Shown: piece by piece, positions 8,236-17,409 of the stretch | How positions within the stretch are numbered: position 1 is the first letter of the stretch | How the letters are laid out: each line of letters begins with the position of its first letter | Source: Gemmatimonadota bacterium | GTDB lineage: Bacteria; Gemmatimonadota; Gemmatimonadetes; Longimicrobiales; Gaopeijiaceae | Length of the DNA stretch: 64,000 nt | Direction of reading: 5' to 3' | Assembly (NCBI GenBank): GCA_041390105.1 | Contig: JAWKQO010000001.1 | Coordinates: forward strand, 1,366,001 to 1,430,000 | Translations under genes and position numbers: made by a program | Notes under the pieces: generated by a model | Seen by the model: the letters and a program-made list of their open reading frames with translations, nothing else | Databases searched by the model: none | Told to the model about the DNA's origin: nothing

Positions 8236-9941
8236 GTGCCTTCCTGTGGGCCGGGCTGTTGCTCAAGAGCGCGGTCCTGGTCGCGCTCGCGAGCATGTTG
8301 GGAAGGAGCTCGCGGCAGGCCTCCGCCGCCACGCACCATGCCGTTTGGACGGGGCTCGTCATCGCAGTGCTGTCGTTGCCGGCCATCCAGGCAATGGCAC
8401 CGCGCTGGGACGTTCCCCTGACCTCGGTCCTGCCGCTCCAGTCGCTCGCCGGGGCCACACAGGTCGCGCTCGGCGTCTGGGCCGTAGGGTTCCTGTTGGC
8501 GGCGGGCCGGTTGTTCCTCGACCTCTTCCGCGTTTCCATGGTGTCGCACTACGGCAGCCGACCCGCATCCGCTGATACCCAAGCGCTCTGCGATACGCTG
8601 CGTCGCTCGATGGGAATCGGGCGAGCGGTGGAGGTGCTGGAGTCCCGCTTCGTGCGGGTCCCCGCCGCGTGGGGCCTGCGGCGACCGGTCGTACTGCTCC
8701 CCGAGGGTGCGGAGACCTGGCCCCGCGAGCGGCTGCAACTCGCGCTCCTTCACGAACTCGCGCACGTGCGTCGCGGCGACTACGGTGTGCACCTCGCTTC
8801 GGAGTTGATCTGGGCGGCGCAGTGGTTCAATCCCCTGGCCTGGCGGGCGCGCCGCACGGTTCGCTGCGTTCAGGAGCGCGCCTGCGACGACTTCGTCACC
8901 CGGTCCTCCGTCGATCCGTTGCGCTACGCGGAAGTGCTGCTCTCGATCGCAAGCAGCGCGGGGCGAGCGCCGCGCGCCTCCCTGCACATGTCAGGCGCCG
9001 AGGCCCTGTCGGAACGGATCGGCGCCCTCCTCCGTCCCGAGCGCAACGACGGACCCGCCTCCCTGGGGCAGGTCGCGGCGGCCTGGACCGTGCTCGCGGG
9101 CATCACCGTGTGCCTGAGCGGCGCCACCTGGGGCGCGCGGGCAGAACAAGACGACGTGTTGGCCACCTGGGAGCTCGCGTCCTCGGAGTCGCCCCGGGCA
9201 CTGCGCGCCCTCGTCGATCGCACTCGCGCGCCCGATGCGGCCGTGCGCTCGGCAGCCTTGCTGGCACTCGGTCACGGCGGGCACGCCCAGGCCCGGGTGG
9301 CACTGGAGGCCGGGCTGAACGACGAAGCGGCCCGTGCGCGAGAGTCCGCGGTGTTGGGCCTCTCCTGGCTCGGGGGGCCCGCCGGGCTGGAGGCGGCGCT
9401 CCGCGGTCTGGGCGATGGCGACCCGGGCGTGCGCTCCGTGGCGGTCTGGGCCTTGGGAAGGCTCGGCGGCGCCCAGGCCCGCACCGCCCTCCTCGAGGTC
9501 GCAGCCAACGACGCCGACGCGCACAATCGCCAGATGGCGGTGGGGGGCCTCGCCGAGCTCGGCGGAGCTGGCGTGTTGGCCAGCTTGCAGGAGCGCCTCC
9601 GCACAGGCTCTCCGGACGCGCGTGCCGACGCTGCCTTCGCGCTGGGCGAGCTCGGGGATTCTCGAGCGTTCACAGCGCTCGCGCGTGCGCTCACCGACGA
9701 TCCGGAGCCGGGAGTACGGCAGACCGCTGCGACCGCGCTGCGGTTGCTGGGCGACCCCCGTGCGTTGACGGCGTGGACGACCGCCATGCAGGACCCGCAC
9801 ATGAGGGTGCGCCTCGCGGCGCTGCGGGCGCTGGCGGAACGGCCCGAGCCCGAGGCGCGGACCGCGCTGCTCATGGCTCTACAGGACCCCGAGCACATGG
9901 TGCGGATCAACGCCGCGCTCGAGTTGGGGGAGCGGCGGTGA
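8232..9941 (+). CDS. M56 (BlaR1-like) membrane metalloprotease with C-terminal HEAT repeats
   Basis: A 569-residue integral membrane protein. Hydrophobic segments lie around residues 5-25, 38-55 and 76-100. The zinc-binding HELAH sits at 174-178, followed by RRGDY and ERACDD, as in BlaR1/MecR1 antirepressor proteases. A further hydrophobic segment near 283-303 leads to the extracytoplasmic region. Instead of a penicillin-binding sensor, the rest (about 315-569) is a run of HEAT-like repeats (for example VRSVAVWALGRLGG, ARADAAFALGELGD, VRQTAATALRLLGD), which normally bind proteins. The sensor partner is therefore probably a protein or complex. Start ATG overlaps blaI by four bases; the stop overlaps the next gene's GTG. 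Confidence 0.85.
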   Translation: MSAFLWAGLLLKSAVLVALASMLGRSSRQASAATHHAVWTGLVIAVLSLPAIQAMAPRWDVPLTSVLPLQSLAGATQVALGVWAVGFLLAAGRLFLDLFRVSMVSHYGSRPASADTQALCDTLRRSMGIGRAVEVLESRFVRVPAAWGLRRPVVLLPEGAETWPRERLQLALLHELAHVRRGDYGVHLASELIWAAQWFNPLAWRARRTVRCVQERACDDFVTRSSVDPLRYAEVLLSIASSAGRAPRASLHMSGAEALSERIGALLRPERNDGPASLGQVAAAWTVLAGITVCLSGATWGARAEQDDVLATWELASSESPRALRALVDRTRAPDAAVRSAALLALGHGGHAQARVALEAGLNDEAARARESAVLGLSWLGGPAGLEAALRGLGDGDPGVRSVAVWALGRLGGAQARTALLEVAANDADAHNRQMAVGGLAELGGAGVLASLQERLRTGSPDARADAAFALGELGDSRAFTALARALTDDPEPGVRQTAATALRLLGDPRALTAWTTAMQDPHMRVRLAALRALAERPEPEARTALLMALQDPEHMVRINAALELGERR

Positions 9942-11203
9942 GCGCGCTGGCGCGACGCGCGTTCCTGGGAAGACTGGGCGGAGCCTTGCTCGCTCCGACG
10001 GTGTCTGCCCGCATTCGGCCGGAGCAGGGTGTGGCCGCAGCCGGTACCGCACCGGACGACTGGGGGAGGATCCAGGACGCGTTCGACCTCGATCGGTCGG
10101 CCACCTACCTCAATTGCGCCAGCATCGGATCCGCTCCTCGGTCGGTGCAGCGTGCGGTGGCTACCGACGCCGAGTTCGCGAATCGCCTCCCCTCACGGCA
10201 TACCTGGTCGGTGTTGGAGCCGGGGCAGGAGCGGGTGCGCTCCGACCTGGCCCGCGCACTCGGCGCGACCCCCGAAGAGATCGCGCTGACGCGCAACGCC
10301 ACGGAGGCACTGGAACTCGTCCAAATGGGCCTCGAGCTGCAACGGGGCGACGAGGTGCTGACCACCGATCAGGACTTCTTCCGCATGCTGTATGCCTGGA
10401 AGCAGCGCGAGCGTCGTGACGGAATCGTCCTACGAACCATCTCTCCCCCTGCTCGCGTGACCGATCCCGGCGAGTTGCTTCACATCTTCTCACGGGCGTT
10501 GACCGACCGCACGCGGATCCTGCTCTTCTGCCACGTCAACAACCTCTCCGGGCAGATCTACCCGGCGCGCGAGATCTGCGAGCTCGCCCGCCAGCGAGGC
10601 GTGCAGACCCTCGTCGACGGCGCCCAGGCGTTCGCGCACGTGCCGGTGGACGTGACCGAGCTCGGCTGCGACTACTATGGCGGCTCGCTGCACAAGTACG
10701 CGCTCGCGCCCCTGGGCACGGGCTTCCTCTACGTGCGGCAGGACCGGATCCAGTCCCTTTGGCCCCTGCTGGCCTCCGATCCGGATCGTGCCGCCGACAT
10801 CCGCAAGCTCGAAGAGATCGGCACGCACCCTGCCGCCGGCCACAACGCCGTGGCGGAAGCGCTCCGCTTCCGCAGTGCACTCGGGCCCGATCGCATCGCC
10901 GCCCGTCTGCGCGAGCTGACCGTGCGCTGGACGGACGTGCTCGCCGATCGGCCGGGAGTCCGGTTCTGTGCCGAGCCGGGCCCGCCCCATACCGCCGCCA
11001 TCGCCACCGTCGGTCTGGAGGGATGGCCTCCCCGCGAGTTGGCCGACCGACTCTGGGAGGATGCGCGGATCGTGGTGCGCCCGATCCAGCACGCAGCCGT
11101 GCAAGGCGTGCGCATCAGCCCGCACGTCTACAACACGACCGATGAGATCGACCTTCTCACCCACACTCTGGAACACCTTCTCGAAGAACGGAGACCTGCA
11201 TGA
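9938..11203 (+). CDS. Exported class V aminotransferase-fold PLP enzyme
   Basis: Read from the GTG at 9938, which overlaps the protease stop, giving 421 residues. The frame is open further upstream, but that part is a shadow of the protease gene. The N-terminus has RRAFLGRLGG and a hydrophobic stretch, resembling a Tat signal, so folded export with PLP is likely. The fold-type I core shows TRNATEAL, a DGAQAFAHVPVD segment and YGGSLHK with the PLP lysine at 253. YLNCASIGSAPRSV resembles isopenicillin-N-epimerase-like and cysteine-desulfurase-like members. The reaction is unknown. It is followed, again with ATGA overlap, by an exported rhodanese, which hints at periplasmic sulfur chemistry. Confidence 0.8.
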   Translation: MSALARRAFLGRLGGALLAPTVSARIRPEQGVAAAGTAPDDWGRIQDAFDLDRSATYLNCASIGSAPRSVQRAVATDAEFANRLPSRHTWSVLEPGQERVRSDLARALGATPEEIALTRNATEALELVQMGLELQRGDEVLTTDQDFFRMLYAWKQRERRDGIVLRTISPPARVTDPGELLHIFSRALTDRTRILLFCHVNNLSGQIYPAREICELARQRGVQTLVDGAQAFAHVPVDVTELGCDYYGGSLHKYALAPLGTGFLYVRQDRIQSLWPLLASDPDRAADIRKLEEIGTHPAAGHNAVAEALRFRSALGPDRIAARLRELTVRWTDVLADRPGVRFCAEPGPPHTAAIATVGLEGWPPRELADRLWEDARIVVRPIQHAAVQGVRISPHVYNTTDEIDLLTHTLEHLLEERRPA

Positions 11204-12108
11204 ACGCGCTCGCATACAGACGGGCCCGCCACGGCGCGGTGCTCGCCCTGTTCCTTGGCCTCATTCCGGCAGCCCTCCACGCCCAGACACCGGTCCTGGT
11301 CTCCGCGGATTGGCTGCAGCAGCATCGCTCCGACCCGGGGTTGGTCGTCCTCCAGGCCGCCATGGGGCACGACCGGCTCCCCACCGAGTGGATCGCGGGC
11401 TCGCGCTTCCTGGACTACATGGTCTTCGCAGATACGGCGGATGGGCTCTCCACCCAGATCCAGCCCGTTGAGGGCATGGTCGGCGCCCTGCGCGCAGCCG
11501 GCGTCTCCAACGACACGCGCGTGATCCTGTACGGCAATCCGCTGCTCGCGGCTCGCCTCTACATGACGTTGGACTACCTGGGTCACGCCGCCCAGACGTC
11601 GTACCTGGACGGCGGCCTGGCGGCCTGGAAGGCCATCGGCGGCAGCGTCGCGGACGCACCCGCCACCGCGTCCGCACCGGGCACCTTCCGACCCGCCGTC
11701 CGCACCGACCTCGTGGTGGACGCCGCCTGGATCGCAGCTCGTCTCGACGACCCGTCGGTGACGATCATCGATGCTCGCCCCGAGGACGAGTACACCGGCG
11801 CTCGCACGCCCGGCGACCTGCGACCCGGTCACATCCCCGGTGCCTACAACCTGTACTGGGAGGACCTGATCGAGTCGCGAGACACCCCGGTGCTGAAGGC
11901 CCTGGAGCAGGTGAGGGCCCGGTATCAGGCCTCGGGAGCCGCGCCCGCGAGCACGGTGGTCAGCTACTGCTACATCGGGATGCGAGCGAGCTACGCCTAC
12001 ATGATCTCGAAGCACCTGGGATTCCAGGCGCGCTTCTACGACGGATCCTGGGACGACTGGGCCCGCCGCACGGATCTTCCCGCCGTGGAGGGCTCGGCGC
12101 GGCGCTGA
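11200..12108 (+). CDS. Exported two-domain sulfurtransferase (rhodanese family)
   Basis: A 302-residue protein with a Sec signal peptide ending AALHAQ. Two rhodanese domains follow. The first (about 30-150) has lost its cysteine, reading YGNPLLAARL at the loop. The second (about 165-295) has IIDARPEDEYTG, GHIPGAYNLYWED and the loop SYCYIGMRAS with the catalytic Cys. The loop CYIGMR resembles thiosulfate sulfurtransferases of the SseA type, which also keep one active and one inactive domain. It is the last gene of the BlaI-protease-PLP enzyme operon and is followed by a strong hairpin. Confidence 0.88.
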   Translation: MNALAYRRARHGAVLALFLGLIPAALHAQTPVLVSADWLQQHRSDPGLVVLQAAMGHDRLPTEWIAGSRFLDYMVFADTADGLSTQIQPVEGMVGALRAAGVSNDTRVILYGNPLLAARLYMTLDYLGHAAQTSYLDGGLAAWKAIGGSVADAPATASAPGTFRPAVRTDLVVDAAWIAARLDDPSVTIIDARPEDEYTGARTPGDLRPGHIPGAYNLYWEDLIESRDTPVLKALEQVRARYQASGAAPASTVVSYCYIGMRASYAYMISKHLGFQARFYDGSWDDWARRTDLPAVEGSARR

Positions 12109-12114
12109 GCAGCA

Positions 12115-12144
12115 GGGGGTCCGGGCACGCTGGCCCGGGCCCCC
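12115..12144. terminator. Hairpin between convergent genes (bidirectional terminator candidate)
   Basis: Twelve-base arms (12115-12126 and 12133-12144), G+C-rich with one G-U pair, enclose a six-base loop. It lies between the stop codons of the rhodanese and CBS genes, which converge. No T-run follows on either side, so termination may need Rho. Confidence 0.55.
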
Positions 12145-12153
12145 GCGTTCGGG

Positions 12154-12684
12154 TCAGAGACGCCCGTCGGCCACGGCCCGCACGATGTCGAAGGCCGTGA
12201 CGATCCCGATCAACTCTTCTCCATCCAGCACCAACGCCCGGTGCGCGTGATGGTCCGCCATGATCCGCGCCGCGTCGGAGAGCGACATCTGCGGTTCGAC
12301 CGTGTACTGATCCGAGGTCATGATCTCTTCGACCGTACGCTCGTCGAGGTCATCGGAGCGACCGAGCAGAAACTCCAACTCCACATCGCTGAGTAGTCGT
12401 CCCAGATCGCGATAGTACGCGTTGCCTCGCCGCTCGGCCTGATCGAGCACGCGCTGGCGTTCGTCATCCTCATCGGTGGCGGCCCGGAGGATGTCGGTCG
12501 CGGAAACCACCCCCAATACCCGACCTCGGCTGTCCACGACCGGCGCTCCCGAGATCTCGGACTCCGAAAGCAAGCGGGCCAGGTCTCTGAGGGAAGATCG
12601 TGGGGACACGGTGATGACCTCACGTTGCATCACGTCGGCCACGTGGCTCATGGTCTCATTCCCGATCATCCGATTGGTAGCCAT
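12154..12684 (-). CDS. Two-CBS-domain protein
   Basis: A 176-residue soluble protein made of a CBS pair. CBS1 (about 12-75) contains VADVMQREVITVSPRSSL and GAPVVDSRGRVLGVVSATDIL. An insert of about 45 residues precedes CBS2 (about 115-176), which contains VEEIMTSDQYTVEPQMSLSDAARIM and LVLDGEELIGIVTAFDIVRAV. CBS pairs bind adenosine ligands and act as energy or redox sensors. The gene starts 9 bases after the baeRF-like gene and the two are likely co-transcribed. A second in-frame ATG at residue 12 could be the true start. Confidence 0.85.
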   Translation of the reverse strand: MATNRMIGNETMSHVADVMQREVITVSPRSSLRDLARLLSESEISGAPVVDSRGRVLGVVSATDILRAATDEDDERQRVLDQAERRGNAYYRDLGRLLSDVELEFLLGRSDDLDERTVEEIMTSDQYTVEPQMSLSDAARIMADHHAHRALVLDGEELIGIVTAFDIVRAVADGRL

Positions 12685-12693
12685 GCTTCCTCC

Positions 12694-13800
12694 TCAGCGA
12701 ACCGCCGCAACCGCAAACCGCAACACGGCGCCCACGCCTTCGGTCTCCTGATCCAGACGTTCCGACGCCTCTCCGTCGAGCATCTCCACATCCCCGCCCT
12801 GGTCGAGCGCCAGGTCGACCAACCGGTTGGCCTCCTGCAGCCGCTCCCGGTAGAAGCGTTGCGACAGCAGCAGGACATCCACCGCGCCTTCACCCAGGGC
12901 GCGCCAGGTGTCGTCCAGGCCCAAGGCCGCCCGCCCCCGCGAGCGTCCATCCTCCAGCCAACCGCCCACGCGGCGCTGCGAGCGTTCAGCCCAGGCACTG
13001 GTGCGCGCTGCCTCCAGACGCTGCTTCAGTTCGGTTGCGGGCATCCGCAGGTACAGGTCACCGAGCAGCTGGGCGTCGTCGCGCAACTCGGCGGGTAGCG
13101 CCTGCCTCAACGCATGGGCGACATGGTCGTCACCCCCGATGAAGATGGGCACCACTTCGGCCCCCACCGCCTCACGCACCGGCTCCACCAGCTCGCGCAC
13201 CAGGCGCTCGGTCGCCTCGACGATTCCATAGTGCGCCGCTTCATGCGAGGTCTGGCCACGCATGCCCGAGTGGGTGGCGGCACGCTTGCGAACGCCGACC
13301 TCGTTCAGGTCACCGAGCGAACGGTCGGCGGTGTGATCATGGGTCTCCGTCAACGCACCGTCCTCGTAGCGGAAGACCCTCGCGTGCCGGTGATCGACCA
13401 GGACGGCCACAAAGGGACGACTGTAGCTACGGGCCGCGGCCAGGGGGGCCAGGCAGGGTGAGCGTTCCCAGCCTGCGAACGCCGGAACCGCAGCCGGCAA
13501 CGCGGCCGCGTGGATCACCCGCTCCGGACTGGCGAAGCCGACCCACCCGGGAGCGCCCAGGAAGCTCTCGCGGGATGGAAGCTCGCCCAGCAGGCGGGTC
13601 CACGCCGCGTCGAAACCCGCCACCTCCACGGGGGTCTGCTCCTCGAGGCGCTTGCGCTCCGCACGCACTTCCTGATCCAGCCGCAGGAACCAGGCTCCTT
13701 GTGCCGCCGGATCGCGATCTCCGCCCGAAGCATAGACGCTCAACACTCCCTGCACTCCGGACGCCCCACGAAGCCGCACCAACTCAGCGCGATCGAACAT
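12694..13800 (-). CDS. eRF1-like (baeRF-type) protein with an RGQ loop
   Basis: Read from the ATG at 13800, preceded by GGAGGAGG at good spacing, giving 368 residues; the frame continues upstream without family-like sequence. The middle domain begins VAVLVDHRHARVFRYEDG (about 131-148) and leads to HSGMRGQTSHEAAHYG (178-192), aligned by eye with the GGQ loop region of eukaryotic/archaeal release factor 1. The C-terminal domain has VVPIFIGGDDHVAHAL and ALGLDDTWRALGEGAVDVLLL, like eRF1 domain 3. Bacterial eRF1 relatives (baeRF, Vms1/ANKZF1-like) are proposed to release stalled nascent chains. Here the loop reads RGQ (181-183), so the first Gly is replaced. The identity is moderately sure, the activity unproven. 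Confidence 0.65.
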   Translation of the reverse strand: MFDRAELVRLRGASGVQGVLSVYASGGDRDPAAQGAWFLRLDQEVRAERKRLEEQTPVEVAGFDAAWTRLLGELPSRESFLGAPGWVGFASPERVIHAAALPAAVPAFAGWERSPCLAPLAAARSYSRPFVAVLVDHRHARVFRYEDGALTETHDHTADRSLGDLNEVGVRKRAATHSGMRGQTSHEAAHYGIVEATERLVRELVEPVREAVGAEVVPIFIGGDDHVAHALRQALPAELRDDAQLLGDLYLRMPATELKQRLEAARTSAWAERSQRRVGGWLEDGRSRGRAALGLDDTWRALGEGAVDVLLLSQRFYRERLQEANRLVDLALDQGGDVEMLDGEASERLDQETEGVGAVLRFAVAAVR

Positions 13801-13958
13801 GGAACCCTCCTCCGCCGAATCCGCTGCGTTCCACCTCCATTGCGAATCTCGGCGTGCGGGCGGTAGGGCGCGGTCGGAGATTCCCCCACGTGCAGTGTGC
13901 GGAAGAGCCCGCCTACCCCCAGCGCCCGGAGTCGACGGTCCGGAGGGGCCGCTGAGAC

Positions 13959-15428
13959 TCAGGAAGACGCGATGGAGCGCCGGATCATCTCCAGCCCGAG
14001 GTCGAGGTGTCGACGGTGCGTCCGGAAGGAGAGCACGGCGCAGCGAAGCCACACGTCGCCATCGATGATCGTCGACGAGAAGAACACGCGACCATCGGCG
14101 TGCAGCGCGCGTGTCAGTCTTCGGGTGGCCTCATCTGCATCCCCACCCTCGGGGGCATGGCGGAAGCAGCAGACCGAGAGCGCGGGCGGCCCCGCGACCT
14201 CGATTCCGGGAATCTCCTGGACCCGGTCGTGGAAATAGCGCGCCAACGCGAGCTTCTCGGCGAGCGCCGCGCGAAAGGGTGCCAGGCCGAACACCTGGAG
14301 AGGCAGCCACATGCGAAGGCCCCGAAAGGGCCGGGTCAGCTCCGGTGAGTACTGCGCGGGCGAGGGCTCCGCCTCTGCTTCCTCGGCATCGCGCATATAC
14401 GCCGCCTCGTAGGCGAAGGCCTCGCGGAGTGTGCGACCCTGGCGGACCACCAGGGCCCCCGAACCATAGGGCAGGAAGAGCCCCTTGTGGGGGTCGAGCA
14501 CGATCGAGTCCGCCCGTTCCAGGCCCGCGAAGCGCTCGCGCAAACCATCGACCAGAAGGAAGAACCCCCCATAGGCGGCGTCCACATGGAGCCACAACGC
14601 CTCCCGCTCCGCGAGGGTCGCGAGATCCGCCAGGGGATCGATGGCGCCCGTGTCGGTGGTGCCTGCGCTGGCGACGACCAGGAAGGGGCGCAGCCCCCTG
14701 GCGCGATCCTCGTGGATCATACGCGTGAGCGCTCTGACGTCCATACGCCAGCGCTGGTCCAGCGGAACGCTTCTGCGGGGTGCCTGGCCCAGGCCCGCGA
14801 TCCGAAGCGCCTTCTCCACGCAGTGGTGGGTCTGGGTGGTGCGATAGATCACCGCGCGCTCGAGGTCAGCGCCCCGCAGAGCGGCGGCCTCCCGCGCGGC
14901 AACCACCGCGCTCAGATTGGCGATCGATCCGCCGGACGTGAGGTCTCCCCACGCCTCCCCCGAGTACCCGACCAGATCGCACATCCAGCGGATCAGGCGG
15001 TTCTCGATCCGCGTGGCGCTCGGCCCCGCGTAGGCGATGCCGGAGTAGCGGTTCTCGATGTCGGCCAGGAAGTCCGCGAGCGCCGAAGGGAAGAGCCCCC
15101 CGCCCGGGATGTAGCCGAGGTGCCCGCCGGACGCTGGGTTGATCCCCGGGCGATCCGCCCGACGCAGCACGTCCAGCACCGCCTGCAGCGCCGTACCCTC
15201 CTCCGTGAAGGGCAGCGCGTTCACCTCCAGGCTGGGATCCGGCTGGGGCGTGGACACGAAGGTCGGAGCATCGTCGAGCTCGGCCAGAAAGCGCTCGGCA
15301 TGCGCCACGACCGCTTCGGTCCAGCCGGCCCGCTCGTTCGGACCGGGCTCCAGGGCTCGGGCCTCGTCCTCCAGATGTGCGAGGTGAGCCCAGGAATCGC
15401 TGGTCGTCGAACGGGAAGGCAGGCGCAT
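13959..15428 (-). CDS. Group II PLP-dependent amino-acid decarboxylase
   Basis: A 489-residue fold-type I enzyme of the aromatic-L-amino-acid/glutamate decarboxylase group, which removes CO2 from an amino acid to give an amine. Family marks are GHLGYIPGGG near the N-terminus, LTSGGSIANLSAV, HVDAAYGGF and VLDPHKGLFLPYG with the PLP lysine at 315. WLRCAVLSFRTHRRHLD near the end fits the family C-terminal domain. The substrate (tyrosine, tryptophan, phenylalanine, DOPA or other) cannot be told from sequence. It is a single gene, with 158 bases before the baeRF-like gene downstream on the same strand. Confidence 0.88.
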   Translation of the reverse strand: MRLPSRSTTSDSWAHLAHLEDEARALEPGPNERAGWTEAVVAHAERFLAELDDAPTFVSTPQPDPSLEVNALPFTEEGTALQAVLDVLRRADRPGINPASGGHLGYIPGGGLFPSALADFLADIENRYSGIAYAGPSATRIENRLIRWMCDLVGYSGEAWGDLTSGGSIANLSAVVAAREAAALRGADLERAVIYRTTQTHHCVEKALRIAGLGQAPRRSVPLDQRWRMDVRALTRMIHEDRARGLRPFLVVASAGTTDTGAIDPLADLATLAEREALWLHVDAAYGGFFLLVDGLRERFAGLERADSIVLDPHKGLFLPYGSGALVVRQGRTLREAFAYEAAYMRDAEEAEAEPSPAQYSPELTRPFRGLRMWLPLQVFGLAPFRAALAEKLALARYFHDRVQEIPGIEVAGPPALSVCCFRHAPEGGDADEATRRLTRALHADGRVFFSSTIIDGDVWLRCAVLSFRTHRRHLDLGLEMIRRSIASS

Positions 15429-15532
15429 CGGGCTGTCTGCTGGAGATCACTCGCCGGAGAAGTGGCGCCCAACTTCTGGCGGCACGGGAGCCGGGGCAAC
15501 CCGGGAGGGCCAGGCCCCCGATCCAGCGAGTG

Positions 15533-16153
15533 TTAGGGGCGCGACGTCAGCCGCTCGAGCACCTGGCGCGCCATCGCGGCCGCGCCACCGTCCGCAGGCA
15601 CCAGACGAAGATCAGGGGCCTGCGGCGCCTCATAGGGGTCATCGATCCCCGTCATCCCGGTGATCTCGCCCGCTCTCGCACGTCTGTAGAGGCCCTTCGG
15701 GTCGCGGGCTTCACACACCTCGAGCGGCGTGTCCACGAAGACCTCCAGGAAGGGGAGTCGAGCCGCATCGTGCAGCGCGCGAGCTTCGGCGCGGCCCGCC
15801 TGATAGGGGCTGATGATCGGCACCAGCACCACGATCCCCGCATCCGCCATCAGCCGGGCGACCTCGGCGACGCGTCGCACGTTCTCCCGACGATCCTCCG
15901 CCGAGAATCCGAGGTCCCGGTTCAGACCGTGGCGCACGTTGTCACCATCCAGCCGGTAGCAGGGCCGGCCCGCCTCCACCAGGAGCCGCTCCAGCTCGGC
16001 GGCCACCGTGGATTTGCCGGATCCGCTCAGACCCGTCAGCCACACGGTCCCCCCTTCCACCCCCGCGCGGGCCCAGCGCTCCTCCCGGGGGAGCAGCCCT
16101 TCGTGCCAGACCACGTTGGGAGAGACGCCCCCCGGCGTGGCGGGCTGGCTCAT
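15533..16153 (-). CDS. cysC: Adenylylsulfate (APS) kinase
   Basis: The enzyme phosphorylates APS to PAPS. Starting at the ATG at 16153 (ATGA overlap with cysN), the protein is 206 residues. It has the Walker A loop GLSGSGKST (41-49), DGDNVRHGLNRDLGFS, the FVDTPLEVCEARDPKGLYRRARAGEI segment and TGIDDPYEAP, all standard for CysC. It is the last gene of cysD-cysN-cysC. No PAPS reductase lies nearby, so PAPS could feed assimilation or sulfation. Confidence 0.95.
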   Translation of the reverse strand: MSQPATPGGVSPNVVWHEGLLPREERWARAGVEGGTVWLTGLSGSGKSTVAAELERLLVEAGRPCYRLDGDNVRHGLNRDLGFSAEDRRENVRRVAEVARLMADAGIVVLVPIISPYQAGRAEARALHDAARLPFLEVFVDTPLEVCEARDPKGLYRRARAGEITGMTGIDDPYEAPQAPDLRLVPADGGAAAMARQVLERLTSRP

Positions 16154-17409
16154 GAGTCGGCGGGCCCGATGATCATGCCGGCGCCCACGGTATTCATGGT
16201 GCTTTCGTCCACCAGAATGAAGCTGCCCGTGGTCCGGTTGCGGCGATACTCGTCGAAGAACAGGGGCTGCGTGACCCGGAGCTGCACGCGTCCGATCTCG
16301 TTCAAGGTGAGGCTGGTGGCGGATTCGTCGCGGCTGAGCGTGTTGATGTCGAGCCGGTAGTGGAAGTCCTTGACCATGGCCCGGGCCCAGCGGGTGGTGT
16401 GCTTGATCGCGAGCTTGGCGCCACGGGTCAGCGTGGAACGCTCGCTCATCCAACAGACCATCGCATCGAGATCCTGGCCGACATGAGGCTGGTTGCGCGG
16501 CCGACACAGCATGTCCCCGCGGCTGACGTCCAGGTTGTCGGCGAGGCGGATGGCCACCGACATGGGCGGCAGGGCCTCGTCCACCGGTCCCTCGAAGGTG
16601 TCGACCGAAGCGATCGTGGAGGTGAATCCCGACGGCAGCACCATCACTTCCTCACCCGGTCGGAACTTGCCGCCGGCCACGGTGCCCGCCAGCCCCCGGT
16701 AGTCGTGGTACTCGTCGCTGTAGGGGCGCAGCACGTACTGCACGGGGAAGCGTGGGTCGATGAGGTTGCGGTCGGAGGCGACGTGCACGTGCTCCAGGTG
16801 ATAGAGGAGCGACGACCCCTGGTACCAGGGCATCTTCTCGGACCGCTCCACCACATTGTCCCCATGCAGCGCGCTGATGGGAATGAAGGTAACGTCGGTC
16901 ACGTCCAGCTTGCGGGCGAAGTCCTTGAAGTCCTCCACGACCTTCTCGAACGCGTCCTGCTCGTAGCCGACCAGATCCATCTTGTTGACGCAGACCACCA
17001 GGTGGGGGATCCGGAGCAACGAAGACAGGAACGAGTGGCGCTTGGATTGCTCGACCACACCGTTGCGCGCGTCGATCAGGATGAGGGCCAGGTCGGCGGT
17101 GGACGCGCCGGTCACCATGTTGCGCGTATACTGGATGTGGCCAGGCGTATCCGCGATGATGAACTTCCGACGCGGTGTCGCGAAGTAGCGGTACGCGACG
17201 TCGATCGTGATGCCCTGCTCCCGCTCGGCGCGCAGGCCGTCGGTGAGGAGCGCCAGATTGACGTACTCGGACCCCATCTGGATCGAGGTCCGCTCCACCG
17301 CATCCAGCTGGTCTTCGAAGACCGACTTCGAGTCGTACAGCAGCCGCCCGATGAGCGTGGACTTCCCGTCGTCGACGCTGCCGGCAGTAGCGAAGCGCAG
17401 CAGCTCCAT
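16150..17409 (-). CDS. cysN: Sulfate adenylyltransferase subunit 1 (GTPase)
   Basis: A 419-residue elongation-factor-like GTPase that couples GTP hydrolysis to APS synthesis with CysD. Visible G motifs: GSVDDGKST (10-18), DTPGHIQYTRNMVTGAS, and NKMDLVGY. EF-Tu-like beta-barrel domains follow (for example LRPYSDEYHDYRGLAGTVAGG). Length shows it lacks the fused APS kinase domain of some CysNC proteins, which agrees with the separate cysC. Its ATG overlaps the cysD stop by one base (TGATG), indicating translational coupling. Confidence 0.96.
   Translation of the reverse strand: MELLRFATAGSVDDGKSTLIGRLLYDSKSVFEDQLDAVERTSIQMGSEYVNLALLTDGLRAEREQGITIDVAYRYFATPRRKFIIADTPGHIQYTRNMVTGASTADLALILIDARNGVVEQSKRHSFLSSLLRIPHLVVCVNKMDLVGYEQDAFEKVVEDFKDFARKLDVTDVTFIPISALHGDNVVERSEKMPWYQGSSLLYHLEHVHVASDRNLIDPRFPVQYVLRPYSDEYHDYRGLAGTVAGGKFRPGEEVMVLPSGFTSTIASVDTFEGPVDEALPPMSVAIRLADNLDVSRGDMLCRPRNQPHVGQDLDAMVCWMSERSTLTRGAKLAIKHTTRWARAMVKDFHYRLDINTLSRDESATSLTLNEIGRVQLRVTQPLFFDEYRRNRTTGSFILVDESTMNTVGAGMIIGPADS

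Noticed and set aside
8669..9937. Upstream 423 codons of the frame containing the PLP enzyme
   Set aside because: The translation is low-complexity Arg/Gly sequence and overlaps the M56 protease; the GTG at 9938 with a stop-start overlap is the real start.
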